From: Myxococcales bacterium
GTDB taxonomy: Bacteria; Myxococcota_A; Polyangia; Polyangiales; Polyangiaceae
Assembly: GCA_016191785.1 (NCBI GenBank)
Contig: JACPVJ010000203.1
Location: 1 to 34,702, forward strand
Direction of reading: 5' to 3'
Length of the DNA stretch: 34,702 nucleotides
This document shows positions 6,266 through 14,942 of the stretch, in pieces. The notes beneath the pieces were generated by a model, which did no database searches, was not told the origin of the DNA, and was given only the letters and a program-made list of their open reading frames with translations. Made by a program: the position numbers and the translations under genes. The first letter of the stretch is position 1. Every line of letters begins with the position of its first letter.

Positions 6266-8106
6266 GGCGGGCTCTTCTCGTCGTTGTCGGACGCCGCGGC
6301 GTAGGCTTGGTTCGGATGGGTCGGCTCGTCGGGGAATAGGCGGCGCAGACGCCCCTCGGCGACCATCTCCGTGAGGTGGCGCTTGGTGAGATTGTCGGCG
6401 CGGATGCCCAGGATCGAGCCCAGCTCGGCGGGCTTCAGCGGTCGCCAGCCGCACAGCGAGGCGATGACATCCCGCAGAGGTCCTTGTCTTGGGCGGGTCC
6501 CGAGCGCCTTCACGGCGGCCGCGAGGTCGGGCGGCAGCTCCGGTCGATCGGCATCCGACTCCGGTCGATCCGCAGTCAACTCCGGTCGATCGGGCCCGGA
6601 CCCCGGTCGATCCGAGGTCGGCTCAGGCCGATCGGCCTCCAGCCCCTGCGCATCGCTCGGGAGCTGCGCCTTCGGCCCCAGCTCGTAGAAGCTGTTCGGC
6701 CCGGCTGCGTGCAGGGCGAGTAGTTCTCGATCGCGCAGCCTGCGCAGGAGCGCGCTCGCCCCCAGCGTGTCGAGGCCCGAGATGGCGCGCAGGCGCGCGT
6801 TGTCTAGGCGGCCCGCACGGTGGGCTTCGAGCAGCGCTCGGAACTCGACGTCGGTCAGCTCGGCGTCGCCGAGGCGCGCGACGAAGGACTTGTCGTCAGC
6901 GGTCAGCGTCGCCGTGTTGCGGAGTGTGACGCGGAACAGGTGGTCGCGCGGGTCGAGCACCGGGGCCGGGAGGAAGAAGCCCTCCATCTCGGCGAACATG
7001 CGCGGGATGCCTTCACCCTGGTCGCGCACGATGCCGAGATCGACGAGCACGCGCACTGTGCGTGGGTTGCGGCTGACGTGGATGCGGTGGAGCGCAAGCA
7101 GCTCCTCGAGGTTCACATCGGGTAGCAGCCCGCCAGGGCTGACGACCTCAAGGCGATCGTCGAAGAACCAGATCTCCGTCGTGCGCCCCTCAGCGTTGTA
7201 GTCGCGGTGGGCAGCGGCGTTGACGATCGCCTCCTTCCACGAGAACTCCGGGTACTCGGACACGGTGCGGAAGCGATGCCCCACGAGGCGCGCGGGCCTT
7301 CGCAGGATGCCCTCGATCGCTGAGAAGCACGCCTCGATGACGGTCGGCAGGTTGCCCTCGAAGCGCGGTCGCTCCTCGACGTTGTGCTCGGCGCCGACCT
7401 TGCGCTCGGTGCCGACCACGCGGAAGAGGCGGAAGCCCGCGTTCGGGTGATCGGGTCCGTTCTTCGCGAAGAGGAGTTCCGCGGCCTGTCGCAGAACGAG
7501 GTCGCGCCCCCGGTGGTCCGCGAGCTTGCGCTTGACGAGGTACTCCTCGTCGGTGAGCGCGATCAGGCCGGCGCCGCGGCGCCCGCGCTCGAGAAGCCCG
7601 GGATCGAGATCGGCGAGGCGCAGGTGTGAAGGACGGCTCTCCCAGCTCTCGACGAGGCCACGGAACTTGAGCTTCTGGATGTGCGACTCGGAGACCTGCA
7701 TGGTCTTGTCGCCGATGCGCAGCGGGAAGCCGTCGCCTTCGACGCGCACGGGCACATCGCAGTTCGGCACGTCGAAGACGATCAGCGAGTGCCCCTCGTG
7801 CTGGAGCACGAAGCCCCGCGGCTGCGGGGGATGCAGGCGCGCCCTCGGCACGTCGAGCAGCGCCGCGAGCGCGTCGGGCGGGAACTGGTGGCCGGTGATG
7901 CGGTGGTCGTCCTCGATGCCGAGGATGAGCACGCCGCCCTCGGCGTTCGCGAAGCCCGCGACCTGCTCGGCCACTTGGTCGCGCACCTTGCGGCGGTCAC
8001 GCGGGCGCTTCTTACCCTCCTCGCCCTCGAACATCGACTTGCGATCGAAGTGCTGACCTTCGTCGCGACCGAGGAATGGCGTGAGGTCGAAGGTGGGCGT
8101 GGTCAT
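6262..8106 (-). CDS. AlbA_2 (Schlafen-type) domain protein with GHKL ATPase region
   Basis: A 614-residue protein. The N-terminal part (about 13-140) is an AlbA_2 domain: 'EGQHFDRKSMF', 'QVAGFANAEGGVLILGI', then 'GFPLRIGDKTMQVS'. The middle holds the ATP-binding part usually annotated as RecG-like or DUF4062-like: N-box 'KEAIVNAAAHRDY' (291-303) and G-box 'DQGEGIPRM' (362-370). A winged-helix-like region follows (about 400-475), then a linker of five DRPE-type heptads (491-525), then another winged-helix-like segment at the C-terminus. Proteins of this kind occur in bacterial defence islands and probably use nucleotide binding to control a DNA- or RNA-linked response; the target is unknown. 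The start overlaps the upstream stop by 4 nt. Confidence 0.85.
   Translation of the reverse strand: MTTPTFDLTPFLGRDEGQHFDRKSMFEGEEGKKRPRDRRKVRDQVAEQVAGFANAEGGVLILGIEDDHRITGHQFPPDALAALLDVPRARLHPPQPRGFVLQHEGHSLIVFDVPNCDVPVRVEGDGFPLRIGDKTMQVSESHIQKLKFRGLVESWESRPSHLRLADLDPGLLERGRRGAGLIALTDEEYLVKRKLADHRGRDLVLRQAAELLFAKNGPDHPNAGFRLFRVVGTERKVGAEHNVEERPRFEGNLPTVIEACFSAIEGILRRPARLVGHRFRTVSEYPEFSWKEAIVNAAAHRDYNAEGRTTEIWFFDDRLEVVSPGGLLPDVNLEELLALHRIHVSRNPRTVRVLVDLGIVRDQGEGIPRMFAEMEGFFLPAPVLDPRDHLFRVTLRNTATLTADDKSFVARLGDAELTDVEFRALLEAHRAGRLDNARLRAISGLDTLGASALLRRLRDRELLALHAAGPNSFYELGPKAQLPSDAQGLEADRPEPTSDRPGSGPDRPELTADRPESDADRPELPPDLAAAVKALGTRPRQGPLRDVIASLCGWRPLKPAELGSILGIRADNLTKRHLTEMVAEGRLRRLFPDEPTHPNQAYAAASDNDEKSPP
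6539..6643 (-). repeat. Five tandem 21-bp repeats within the ATPase gene
   Basis: Units at 6539-6559, 6560-6580, 6581-6601, 6602-6622 and 6623-6643 share the plus-strand core TCCGGTCGATC. Each encodes seven residues around DRPE (or DRPG). The fifth unit is the most diverged. The array makes a Pro/Asp/Glu-rich spacer between the ATPase/winged-helix part and the C-terminal domain, and its copy number could vary between strains. Confidence 0.85.
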
Positions 8107-10037
8107 GGCGCCGAAGCCTCCTCGGACTGTTCGTGCTCATGACGCTTCGCCGCCTCCGAGACGAATGCGCAGAGATGATGAACGGTGATGTCGTTTCGGA
8201 GTTCGGCGATCGTGTCCACGAGTCGATGAGGTGCCACCTCGATGGCGGACTCAATCTCGCTGAACAATGCTCCTGCTTCGAGAAGAACCGCTGCGACGTA
8301 GATACGGTTCGTGGCGCTGGAAAGAAGCGCCCGGTAGTTTCCTGCGACCGTGCGCCAGGCGCCTCCGGGAAGGCGCACAGCGACGTCAAGCATATCGAGA
8401 ATGACCTCGGGCTTGATCGGGTTGAAGCGACGCGCGTAGCCATCGAGCAGAATGCGCGTGCAATCGAGGATTTCCTCCAAGAACTTCCACGCGCCGCTTC
8501 TCGATGGAGCTTGCCGGAGCAACTCGGCCCCGACGCGGAGGAGATGAAGACTAGGATACTGGCCGTTTTGGTCGAGTGTGGCGAATCGGGCCCGCTCGCG
8601 GTCGGTCACGAACAGCGCCTTCCAAACGGATCTCCACTCGCCGAACGGGTCCGGGAGCTGTCCCAGTCGTTCTGCCAAGGAAAAGTAGCAAACCGCGCGA
8701 CGGTGGCAGCTTTTCGCCTGCCAGCACAGGTCATCGTCGTTCTTCAGCAGAAGTTCGCGGTACCAAGCCCAGACCTCTCTCGGATCGGCGTCCAACACCG
8801 CCGACGTGATCAGATACGTCGCATACTCGATGGTGGTGCGGTTGCTCGGCACGCCTCCAATGCCTGCGACCTGCTGGCACTCGGCCAGCGTGGGCTTCGG
8901 GGTGAGCGCTTCGTAGATGGCGCGGAGCGCATGGCCAGTCGCCGGCCATGACCGTTGGCCGTTCCACCGCGGGCTCAAGTCGTGCCGCACCAGGGTTGAT
9001 GCGAAGAGGATGAGAAGAACGTGCCCATCGGAGCGCCCGATGGCGACGTCGGCCACGCTCCTCAGCCATGCTGGAAGCTCGTCCTCCTCGAGCGCTTTCA
9101 ACTTAGGCTCTGCGTCCGGAGCCGGCGGATAGGCTCTCGTCGCTTGCGCGAGACGATCATGGAGCTTCTCAGCATGTCGAACCGACGCACGGAGCGCCGC
9201 CAGCGCGCAGGTGCTTCCAGTCCATGCATCGTTGGCGAAGACGGGCGGCGCGGCGCGAAGTAGCGCGAGGATGGATTCGCGATCGTCATCAAGGTGGAGA
9301 CTGAGCCAGAGCCAATCTCGAAAGGCGCGCAGGGGCAGTGCGTCCGCCTGAATCGCCACGTCGGCCCAATCGCGTCTCGCCACGAGCAGGAGGCGCACGA
9401 GGCTGGTCTCGTTCAGGGGAAGCTCGGGATAGTGGCCCCAGAAGTAGGCAGATACTCCGCGCTCCCGCGCTTTGCTCTCCTCCTCGACCAGGACGTCACT
9501 ACTCGGCACGCGATCGAAGTGATGGCCCAGCAAGCCCTCGATAGGCACGCTCGTAACCGAGAGGGTGTCCATCGACGTGGGCCACGCTGGTGGTCTCAGT
9601 AGAGCTTCCTCGAGCGCCTCGACTGCCTCCCAGCAGTCCGCAAGCAGTCGTACCGCGCGATCCAGCTCGACCGCCGTCGGGGCGCACCGAACGACGGCCG
9701 CCGCAGACTCGCCGAGGAGTCGCGCGCCAACGTCTCCGTCCCCTTCTCCCGTGTCGCGGGCCAACGCACTTGGTGCCGTGAGGGCGAGCTTCTGGGGCTC
9801 GGACGCAAGAGACGAACACTTCGTCCGAAGACGCTCGACGTGGTCCATCTTGTCATGCTCGGCGAGCAAGTCCTGCGACAAGACCTCGGACCACCAGTCG
9901 GCCAGGAGACGATCCACTTCGGCCCGCTCTGATTCAGATACGGACGCGCGCCGCCGCGTGCCTGCATCCCGCCGCTTGGCGGCGGCCGCGAGCGCCCACT
10001 CCTCCAGGAGACGTGGGTCACGCACGCCACACCTCAC
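8103..10037 (-). CDS. Hypothetical protein, 644 aa, defence-operon member
   Basis: I recognise no domain. The protein is almost wholly helical by composition, with regularly spaced Leu/Ala helices across its length, such as 'FRDWLWLSLHLDDDRESILALL', 'ATYLITSAVLDADPREVWAWYREL' and 'LHLLRVGAELLRQAPSR'. This suggests an alpha-solenoid or HEAT/TPR-like scaffold. No Walker box, nuclease motif, signal peptide or membrane segment is visible. The start is uncertain: the GTG at 10037 overlaps the PLD-like gene by 20 nt, and an in-frame GTG at 10025 would shorten that to 8 nt. The stop overlaps the ATPase ATG by 4 nt. Its fixed place after the helicase and PLD genes suggests a recognition or scaffold subunit (inference). 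Confidence 0.75.
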   Translation of the reverse strand: MRCGVRDPRLLEEWALAAAAKRRDAGTRRRASVSESERAEVDRLLADWWSEVLSQDLLAEHDKMDHVERLRTKCSSLASEPQKLALTAPSALARDTGEGDGDVGARLLGESAAAVVRCAPTAVELDRAVRLLADCWEAVEALEEALLRPPAWPTSMDTLSVTSVPIEGLLGHHFDRVPSSDVLVEEESKARERGVSAYFWGHYPELPLNETSLVRLLLVARRDWADVAIQADALPLRAFRDWLWLSLHLDDDRESILALLRAAPPVFANDAWTGSTCALAALRASVRHAEKLHDRLAQATRAYPPAPDAEPKLKALEEDELPAWLRSVADVAIGRSDGHVLLILFASTLVRHDLSPRWNGQRSWPATGHALRAIYEALTPKPTLAECQQVAGIGGVPSNRTTIEYATYLITSAVLDADPREVWAWYRELLLKNDDDLCWQAKSCHRRAVCYFSLAERLGQLPDPFGEWRSVWKALFVTDRERARFATLDQNGQYPSLHLLRVGAELLRQAPSRSGAWKFLEEILDCTRILLDGYARRFNPIKPEVILDMLDVAVRLPGGAWRTVAGNYRALLSSATNRIYVAAVLLEAGALFSEIESAIEVAPHRLVDTIAELRNDITVHHLCAFVSEAAKRHEHEQSEEASAP

Positions 10038-11769
10038 AGAGGCGTCGGAGCGCTTCTCCGAGCACGGCCTTCGTGGACAATGCTCGATCCTGGAGCGTGA
10101 CGGGGCGCGACGGACGCGGGGAGCCGGTGCGCGAAGCCGCCCGTCGCCTCACCCAATCAGTGAGGGCGTCGGACGTGGCCCAGTGCGCGTCAAAGACACT
10201 CATGGACACGGAGAACGCCGGCGAGCCGCTCGTACCGTGGACGGGCGACGCAGGTAACTTCATGAGCAGCGAGCCCCGGCTCCCGAACTCGTTGAGTGAC
10301 GCGCCGAGCGCCCAGACGGTCCCGTCGACGATGAGAAAGCGGTCATGCACAGGGGACTTCTGGCCGGGCATCACCTTGACCTCGATGCTCAATCTCGGGT
10401 CCTGACTGCGCACCGAGTCGAGCGTCTTCGCGAGGGCATCTCCGCGCTCAATCTTCAGGTCTGGATCGTCGCCACTGGCACAGAAGTCCGCCGAGGTGAG
10501 CACACGAAATGGCAGCCCCTGCTTCGTGGTGGCAAGGGCGAACTCGAGAAGGTCGCGACGGCCGAAGTACGGATCGAGGAGGTCAACGCTCTTGCCGGCG
10601 GACTGGATGATGTCTCGGATGGCCTGCGTGCCGCCAAGGCTGTCCTTGTCGAACCAGCGGAACGCCGTGGCAGACCAGGCCTTTTGCGTTCGTTGCTGCC
10701 CTTCATCCGCCGCGAGTCGAGTGAGCGCGCCTGCCGGACGAGGTGTTCCGACCTGCATCGGCTGGGAATGCCCGACCACTCCGACGGTGTAGCGACCCTT
10801 CGGCGTTTCGACGCGGCGTTGTTCCGAGACCAGGTTCATCGAAATGCCGACCGATGCGATGAAGCCGAACGGCCCGGCCTGCATCAGCAGACCTCGTTTT
10901 CCGCAAGTGACGGCGTGCGCAACCTGCTCGACGCCTTCGGGCACGCTGAGCGCGTTGCTGCCGGGCTGCAGCGTCATGCGGCGAACTGAGGTCGCTCCCC
11001 ACGACCGCTGGCTCCAGAAGGTCAGTTCGAGCTCGTCGAGCGATTGGCCGGGGTGCAGCTCCAGGTCGAAAGTGACGCTTCGCCAGTCCCTTCCGACGCG
11101 CTGATGGAGGTCGCGATAGATCGGGTTGGGGAGGCGCAGATGACACGATCCCAGGAGGACCGAGCGCGACAGAAGGTCCAGATGGACCTCGGACATAAAG
11201 AAGTTGCGAGCCTTCTCGAAGTCCGCCGCCTGCCACCCGCTCGTGATGTCAATCGGCGCGAGCGGCAGAAGTCGGTGCCAGCGTGACCCACCGGGCCGAT
11301 CACCCCAGAACTCGGAAGACTCCCAGAACGTGTCGAGCTCGACGACAAGATGCGGCCAAGGCGGATCGTCTCCCAGTTGCTGCAGCGGAACGACAGTCGG
11401 CTTCGATGCGTCCTTTCCTGGTACAGACATCGAGCCGTTCGCGCACGCTCGGTACCACTGGATGCCGTCACGCACTGGGAGATGCCAGCGTTGGACGAGT
11501 AGTTTGCCTCCGCGCGCTCCGAGATCGATCCGTCGTGGATAGCCATCGCTCTCGGGTGGGAGGCCGATGAGCGGGTTCGGCTCCAAGTGCTTGTGGAGCA
11601 GCTCGACCACGGCCAGCACATGAGTAGGCGGCGAGGACTTGCCGGGGGCGACGTGGGCAAGGGCGGTGATCTCCGCGAGCGTGTAGTCGGTCTCGCATTG
11701 AGCGATGAAGGCGTCGTCGAGCACTCCGGCCGCAACCAAATCGGCCACCGGATCGGTGTGCAGCATCAT
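10018..11769 (-). CDS. Phospholipase-D-like (HKD-type) protein, 583 aa
   Basis: The C-terminal third carries one PLD-like active-site motif, 'HDRFLIVDGTVWALGASLNE', starting at H475. It follows HxKx4D...GxxN except that Lys is Arg, a variant I have seen in PLD-like nucleases of defence loci. Upstream, 'IRDIIQSAGKSVDLLDPYFG' matches the strand-helix start of a PLD domain. With one motif, activity would need a dimer, as in Nuc-type PLD nucleases. The first 350 residues are unassigned and may be a recognition domain. The ATG at 11769 overlaps the helicase stop by 4 nt (ATGA); frames further upstream lie within the helicase gene. A likely role is a nuclease or strand-processing effector of the helicase module (inference). 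Confidence 0.75.
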   Translation of the reverse strand: MMLHTDPVADLVAAGVLDDAFIAQCETDYTLAEITALAHVAPGKSSPPTHVLAVVELLHKHLEPNPLIGLPPESDGYPRRIDLGARGGKLLVQRWHLPVRDGIQWYRACANGSMSVPGKDASKPTVVPLQQLGDDPPWPHLVVELDTFWESSEFWGDRPGGSRWHRLLPLAPIDITSGWQAADFEKARNFFMSEVHLDLLSRSVLLGSCHLRLPNPIYRDLHQRVGRDWRSVTFDLELHPGQSLDELELTFWSQRSWGATSVRRMTLQPGSNALSVPEGVEQVAHAVTCGKRGLLMQAGPFGFIASVGISMNLVSEQRRVETPKGRYTVGVVGHSQPMQVGTPRPAGALTRLAADEGQQRTQKAWSATAFRWFDKDSLGGTQAIRDIIQSAGKSVDLLDPYFGRRDLLEFALATTKQGLPFRVLTSADFCASGDDPDLKIERGDALAKTLDSVRSQDPRLSIEVKVMPGQKSPVHDRFLIVDGTVWALGASLNEFGSRGSLLMKLPASPVHGTSGSPAFSVSMSVFDAHWATSDALTDWVRRRAASRTGSPRPSRPVTLQDRALSTKAVLGEALRRLCEVWRA

Positions 11770-14700
11770 CCCTCCCCCTCGATGATCGACCACACGCGGT
11801 GGTAGCTCTGGCCGCGCTCCCCGAGCGCCGCCGTCCACGCGTCGACCTTTGCGGCGCGGAGCTTGGCGCGCACCGCATTGAGGGGCTCCGAGGCGCCGAC
11901 CTGCAGGGTCCGCGCGAGCGGCGTTGCCGCCGTTCGTGGAACCCCCAGGAGTCGGAGGGTCACGGCCTCATCGGAATTGACCCCGTAATACACGCGCGCT
12001 GGGAGATTTCTCAGTACCCGCTGGTCGTCGTCGCTCATCGTCTCGAACGAGTCGCCGATGGTCAGCGACTGCAGCGCGGAGAGACCCCATGACGCGGTCT
12101 GCGTCAGGCGACCGAAGACACTCCGGCAGCACCGGGTCATCGCTGCGACGGGATCGGCGTCGTCGGCCGCATCCTCGTCGTCCCCTGTCTTCTTGGCGAA
12201 GTACTCCGTGGCCATCTCGGTCAGCGGCCGGCCCTGCACCCAGTCGCAGATGATCCGGGAGAGGGTGTCACCGTCGGGCTGCGGTCCACCGGTGACTTCC
12301 TTGAGGGGCTCGCGCAGCTCGGGCACCTGCAGAAGAATCCCCATCATTCGCTGGAGATCATCACGTCGAGTGCCGAAGAGGTCGGGCGTCCAGACTTCGC
12401 TCGTCACCCGCGCCTGGTTCAAGCGCGCGAGGGTGTTGGAGACCGACTCCCACGAGAAGCCGGTCGCATCGACGAGCTTCAGTGGTTGGCCCTTGATGCG
12501 CTCGGCGTAGTTGTAGACGCCTTGCACGAGGCTATCCGCCCAGCCCTTGTGGCTCTTGCGAAGCGCCTGGAATCCCAGCGTTCCGCGCAGCACCTGCTCA
12601 ACCTGCGCGGCAAAGCGCTCGTGGCTTCCGATTTGACGGTAGGTGTGCGCGAGGTACTGCAGGAACGAGGACCACCCAGGCTGCCAGGACAACGTCTCGA
12701 GCTTCAGCAGGCTTCCGCTCGCGGCTGCCTGCTGAACCATCTCGATAAGTGTCGAGTTGAGCGCTCCGACGGAACGGCCGATGAACTTCTCGAGCTGCTT
12801 CGCCTTCGCGTCGTCATGGCCGGCAAGCGCGACGATGCCGAGGTCTCCTTGATCGACCCGGCCAGCGCGCCCCGCGATGTTCCAGAAGTCCTCCGGCGGC
12901 ATGTCCTGGCCGTAGGGGTACTGATGGCTCGCGAACACCACGCCAGACACCGGGAAGTTCACGCCCTGGGCGATCGTGGTGGTCGCCACCAGTGCCTTGA
13001 GCTTGCCCTGCTCGGTCAGCCACTCGATGAGCGTTCGGGTGTCCTCGGAGAGACCGGAGTGGTGAACGCCGACCCCGTATTCAAGCAGGCTCGCCAGCGG
13101 GAAGTCCTGGCCCATTTCGTCGCCGAGAAAACGCTGAATGTGACCGAGGTCAGCGCCACCGACATCGACGCGATTCTCCTCAACCTTGAAGGCCGCGGCC
13201 ACGCCCCAGCTATTGCGCGGCTTGTCGACCAGCACGATCACCGTACCGCGGCGCTGGAGGATCTGTGCCGTCGCGGCCGCCAGCTTTCCAGGCGAGCCAG
13301 AAACGTCGGACCAGGACAGTCCGAGCGGTCTTCGCTCGCCGACGTCGAGTGTCTCCGGAACGATGATGGTGTTGCGGGTCGTGTGCTGCGTGACGAGTCG
13401 GACGCCGAAGTCGCCTCGCTTGTCGCCCTGTACGGGACGAGCGATCGCGATCACGCGATCGTTGGGGCTCCAGTCGACGCCCAGCTCGATGTTCTTGTTG
13501 CTGTCGGGGGACAGCCACCGCGCGATCTCTGCCGCGTTGTGGATGAACGGCGTGAGCAAGAGGAACTGCGCGTAGCGGCACTCCCGGTTGATCGTCGCGA
13601 GAAGGAGCTCGAGCTTGAGCCCGCGGGTCTGCGAGCCAAGGCCGTGTGCCTCGTCGACCACCACGAGCGTGAGCGGTCGACCAATCTTCTCCTCCCATCC
13701 GCCGCGGAGCATCAGATCGAGCTTCTCGGGCGTCGTCACCAGGATCCGGAACTGCCGGGCCTCGTCCTTGTCGGTCAACATGCCCGCCTCGAGACCGTCG
13801 ATCTCGAGTGCCGGGCTCACCTTCTCGACGATGGTGCCGAGCGGGGCAAAGTCCCGGCGCAGTCGAAGGGCGAGCTGATTCACGAGCGCCCGCGTCGGAG
13901 CCAGGTACGCCACCCAGCCGCGTTCGTGGTCGAACTGGTTGAGGGCCTGGAGGATGCGGAACTCGGCGATGAAGGTCTTGCCGCTCGAAGTCGGGAGGCT
14001 CACGACGACTGACCGGTGGCCGGAGCCGAGCAGGCCTTCCTCGCGCAGCGTCCGGCGCTGCGGTGGCAGCATCTCGAAGATCGGCTGCTTGCGGTCGCGG
14101 GAGATCAACGAGCCAACGAACTTCGTCACGCGGCTGTTTACCGCGCGGGTGACCGTCCAGATGCTGTTGTCGACGAGAACGCGAGCGGTTCGGGCAAGCA
14201 GGCGCGCCAGAGCTTCTTGCGCCATCAATTGCCCACGACCGGCCGTAGCGATGGCGCGATCGAACTGTGCTTCAAGCTGTTCGCGAATGTCGTAGTGGCC
14301 TTCGACCGAGCCCTGGGAGAGGTAGACGCCAAGGATCTCGGCGGCCTTCGCCAGGTGGTACTGCGACATCAGCTCCCAAGCAGGGCGCGCATCCTTTCGC
14401 TCCTCGGCTCGAGCAAGAAAGATTGGCTCGTGCGCTCGCTGGTCGGCACGTAGACTTGCGACCCGCCGCTGAACCGCATCGAGGTCGTCCCAGCCCTGCT
14501 TGCGGAAGAGCCGCAGCCAGATGTCGAGGATGCTGGCTGAAACCCGCGTGCCCCAGTCCGTGGCATCGAGGGGCAACGCAGGTAGACCCTCATCGAGCAG
14601 CAGTCGACGAACGTCGGCGCCACGGTCTCCAAGAACGCCGAGGCAGCCAAGCCGAACGAGGGCGGCGGCAGCATCGAGGGGGAGCGACCCGCGTGGAAGT

Positions 14701-14942
14701 GACCTCGCTACCTGGAACGCCTGCACGGAGGCTTGCCGCAGCGCTTCGGCGTCATCCCCGTCGAGCAGCCCAAACGCGCGGAGCTCAAGCGCGTTCGCCA
14801 CGAACTGCATGCGCTCATCCGAGAGCGGCGCTCCGCCATCAGCACCCAAGGCGTTGCGAAGGCGTCGCCGGCCAGACTCTTCCGTTGCCTCCCGAATCTT
14901 GTCGGCACCGAGCGATTCGAGAATCCAGGAATCGGCAGTCAT
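11766..14942 (-). CDS. Ski2-type DEAD/DEAH helicase (HamB-like)
   Basis: A 1058-residue SF2 helicase. The N-terminal ~300 residues are helical and unassigned. The motor follows: Q-motif region 'FEMLPPQRRTLREEGLL', motif I 'PTSSGKT' (317-323), motif Ia 'LAPTRALVNQ', motif Ib 'VTTPEKLD', motif II 'DEAH' (430-433), 'LLLTPF' at the motif III position, motif V 'TTTIAQGVNFPV', and motif VI 'NIAGRAGRVDQGD' (691-695 GRAGR). The C-terminal ~350 residues are helical. These are Ski2/Brr2-like features, shared by the Hachiman helicase HamB. The ATG at 14942 gives the 4-nt overlap with the preceding nuclease gene; the frame nine codons longer is less likely. The nuclease-helicase gene order also matches Hachiman. 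The helicase call is firm; the HamB label is an inference. Confidence 0.88.
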   Translation of the reverse strand: MTADSWILESLGADKIREATEESGRRRLRNALGADGGAPLSDERMQFVANALELRAFGLLDGDDAEALRQASVQAFQVARSLPRGSLPLDAAAALVRLGCLGVLGDRGADVRRLLLDEGLPALPLDATDWGTRVSASILDIWLRLFRKQGWDDLDAVQRRVASLRADQRAHEPIFLARAEERKDARPAWELMSQYHLAKAAEILGVYLSQGSVEGHYDIREQLEAQFDRAIATAGRGQLMAQEALARLLARTARVLVDNSIWTVTRAVNSRVTKFVGSLISRDRKQPIFEMLPPQRRTLREEGLLGSGHRSVVVSLPTSSGKTFIAEFRILQALNQFDHERGWVAYLAPTRALVNQLALRLRRDFAPLGTIVEKVSPALEIDGLEAGMLTDKDEARQFRILVTTPEKLDLMLRGGWEEKIGRPLTLVVVDEAHGLGSQTRGLKLELLLATINRECRYAQFLLLTPFIHNAAEIARWLSPDSNKNIELGVDWSPNDRVIAIARPVQGDKRGDFGVRLVTQHTTRNTIIVPETLDVGERRPLGLSWSDVSGSPGKLAAATAQILQRRGTVIVLVDKPRNSWGVAAAFKVEENRVDVGGADLGHIQRFLGDEMGQDFPLASLLEYGVGVHHSGLSEDTRTLIEWLTEQGKLKALVATTTIAQGVNFPVSGVVFASHQYPYGQDMPPEDFWNIAGRAGRVDQGDLGIVALAGHDDAKAKQLEKFIGRSVGALNSTLIEMVQQAAASGSLLKLETLSWQPGWSSFLQYLAHTYRQIGSHERFAAQVEQVLRGTLGFQALRKSHKGWADSLVQGVYNYAERIKGQPLKLVDATGFSWESVSNTLARLNQARVTSEVWTPDLFGTRRDDLQRMMGILLQVPELREPLKEVTGGPQPDGDTLSRIICDWVQGRPLTEMATEYFAKKTGDDEDAADDADPVAAMTRCCRSVFGRLTQTASWGLSALQSLTIGDSFETMSDDDQRVLRNLPARVYYGVNSDEAVTLRLLGVPRTAATPLARTLQVGASEPLNAVRAKLRAAKVDAWTAALGERGQSYHRVWSIIEGEG

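Noticed and set aside
12486..14012. Plus-strand open frame of 508 codons inside the helicase gene
   Set aside because: It is opposite the helicase motor with all SF2 motifs, so it is a shadow produced by high GC.
10018..14942. DISARM assignment for the helicase and PLD-like genes
   Set aside because: DISARM combines a DrmA helicase with DrmB (DUF1998) and DrmC (PLD). No DUF1998-like protein is present, and the adjacent PD-(D/E)XK nuclease fits a Hachiman-like arrangement better.
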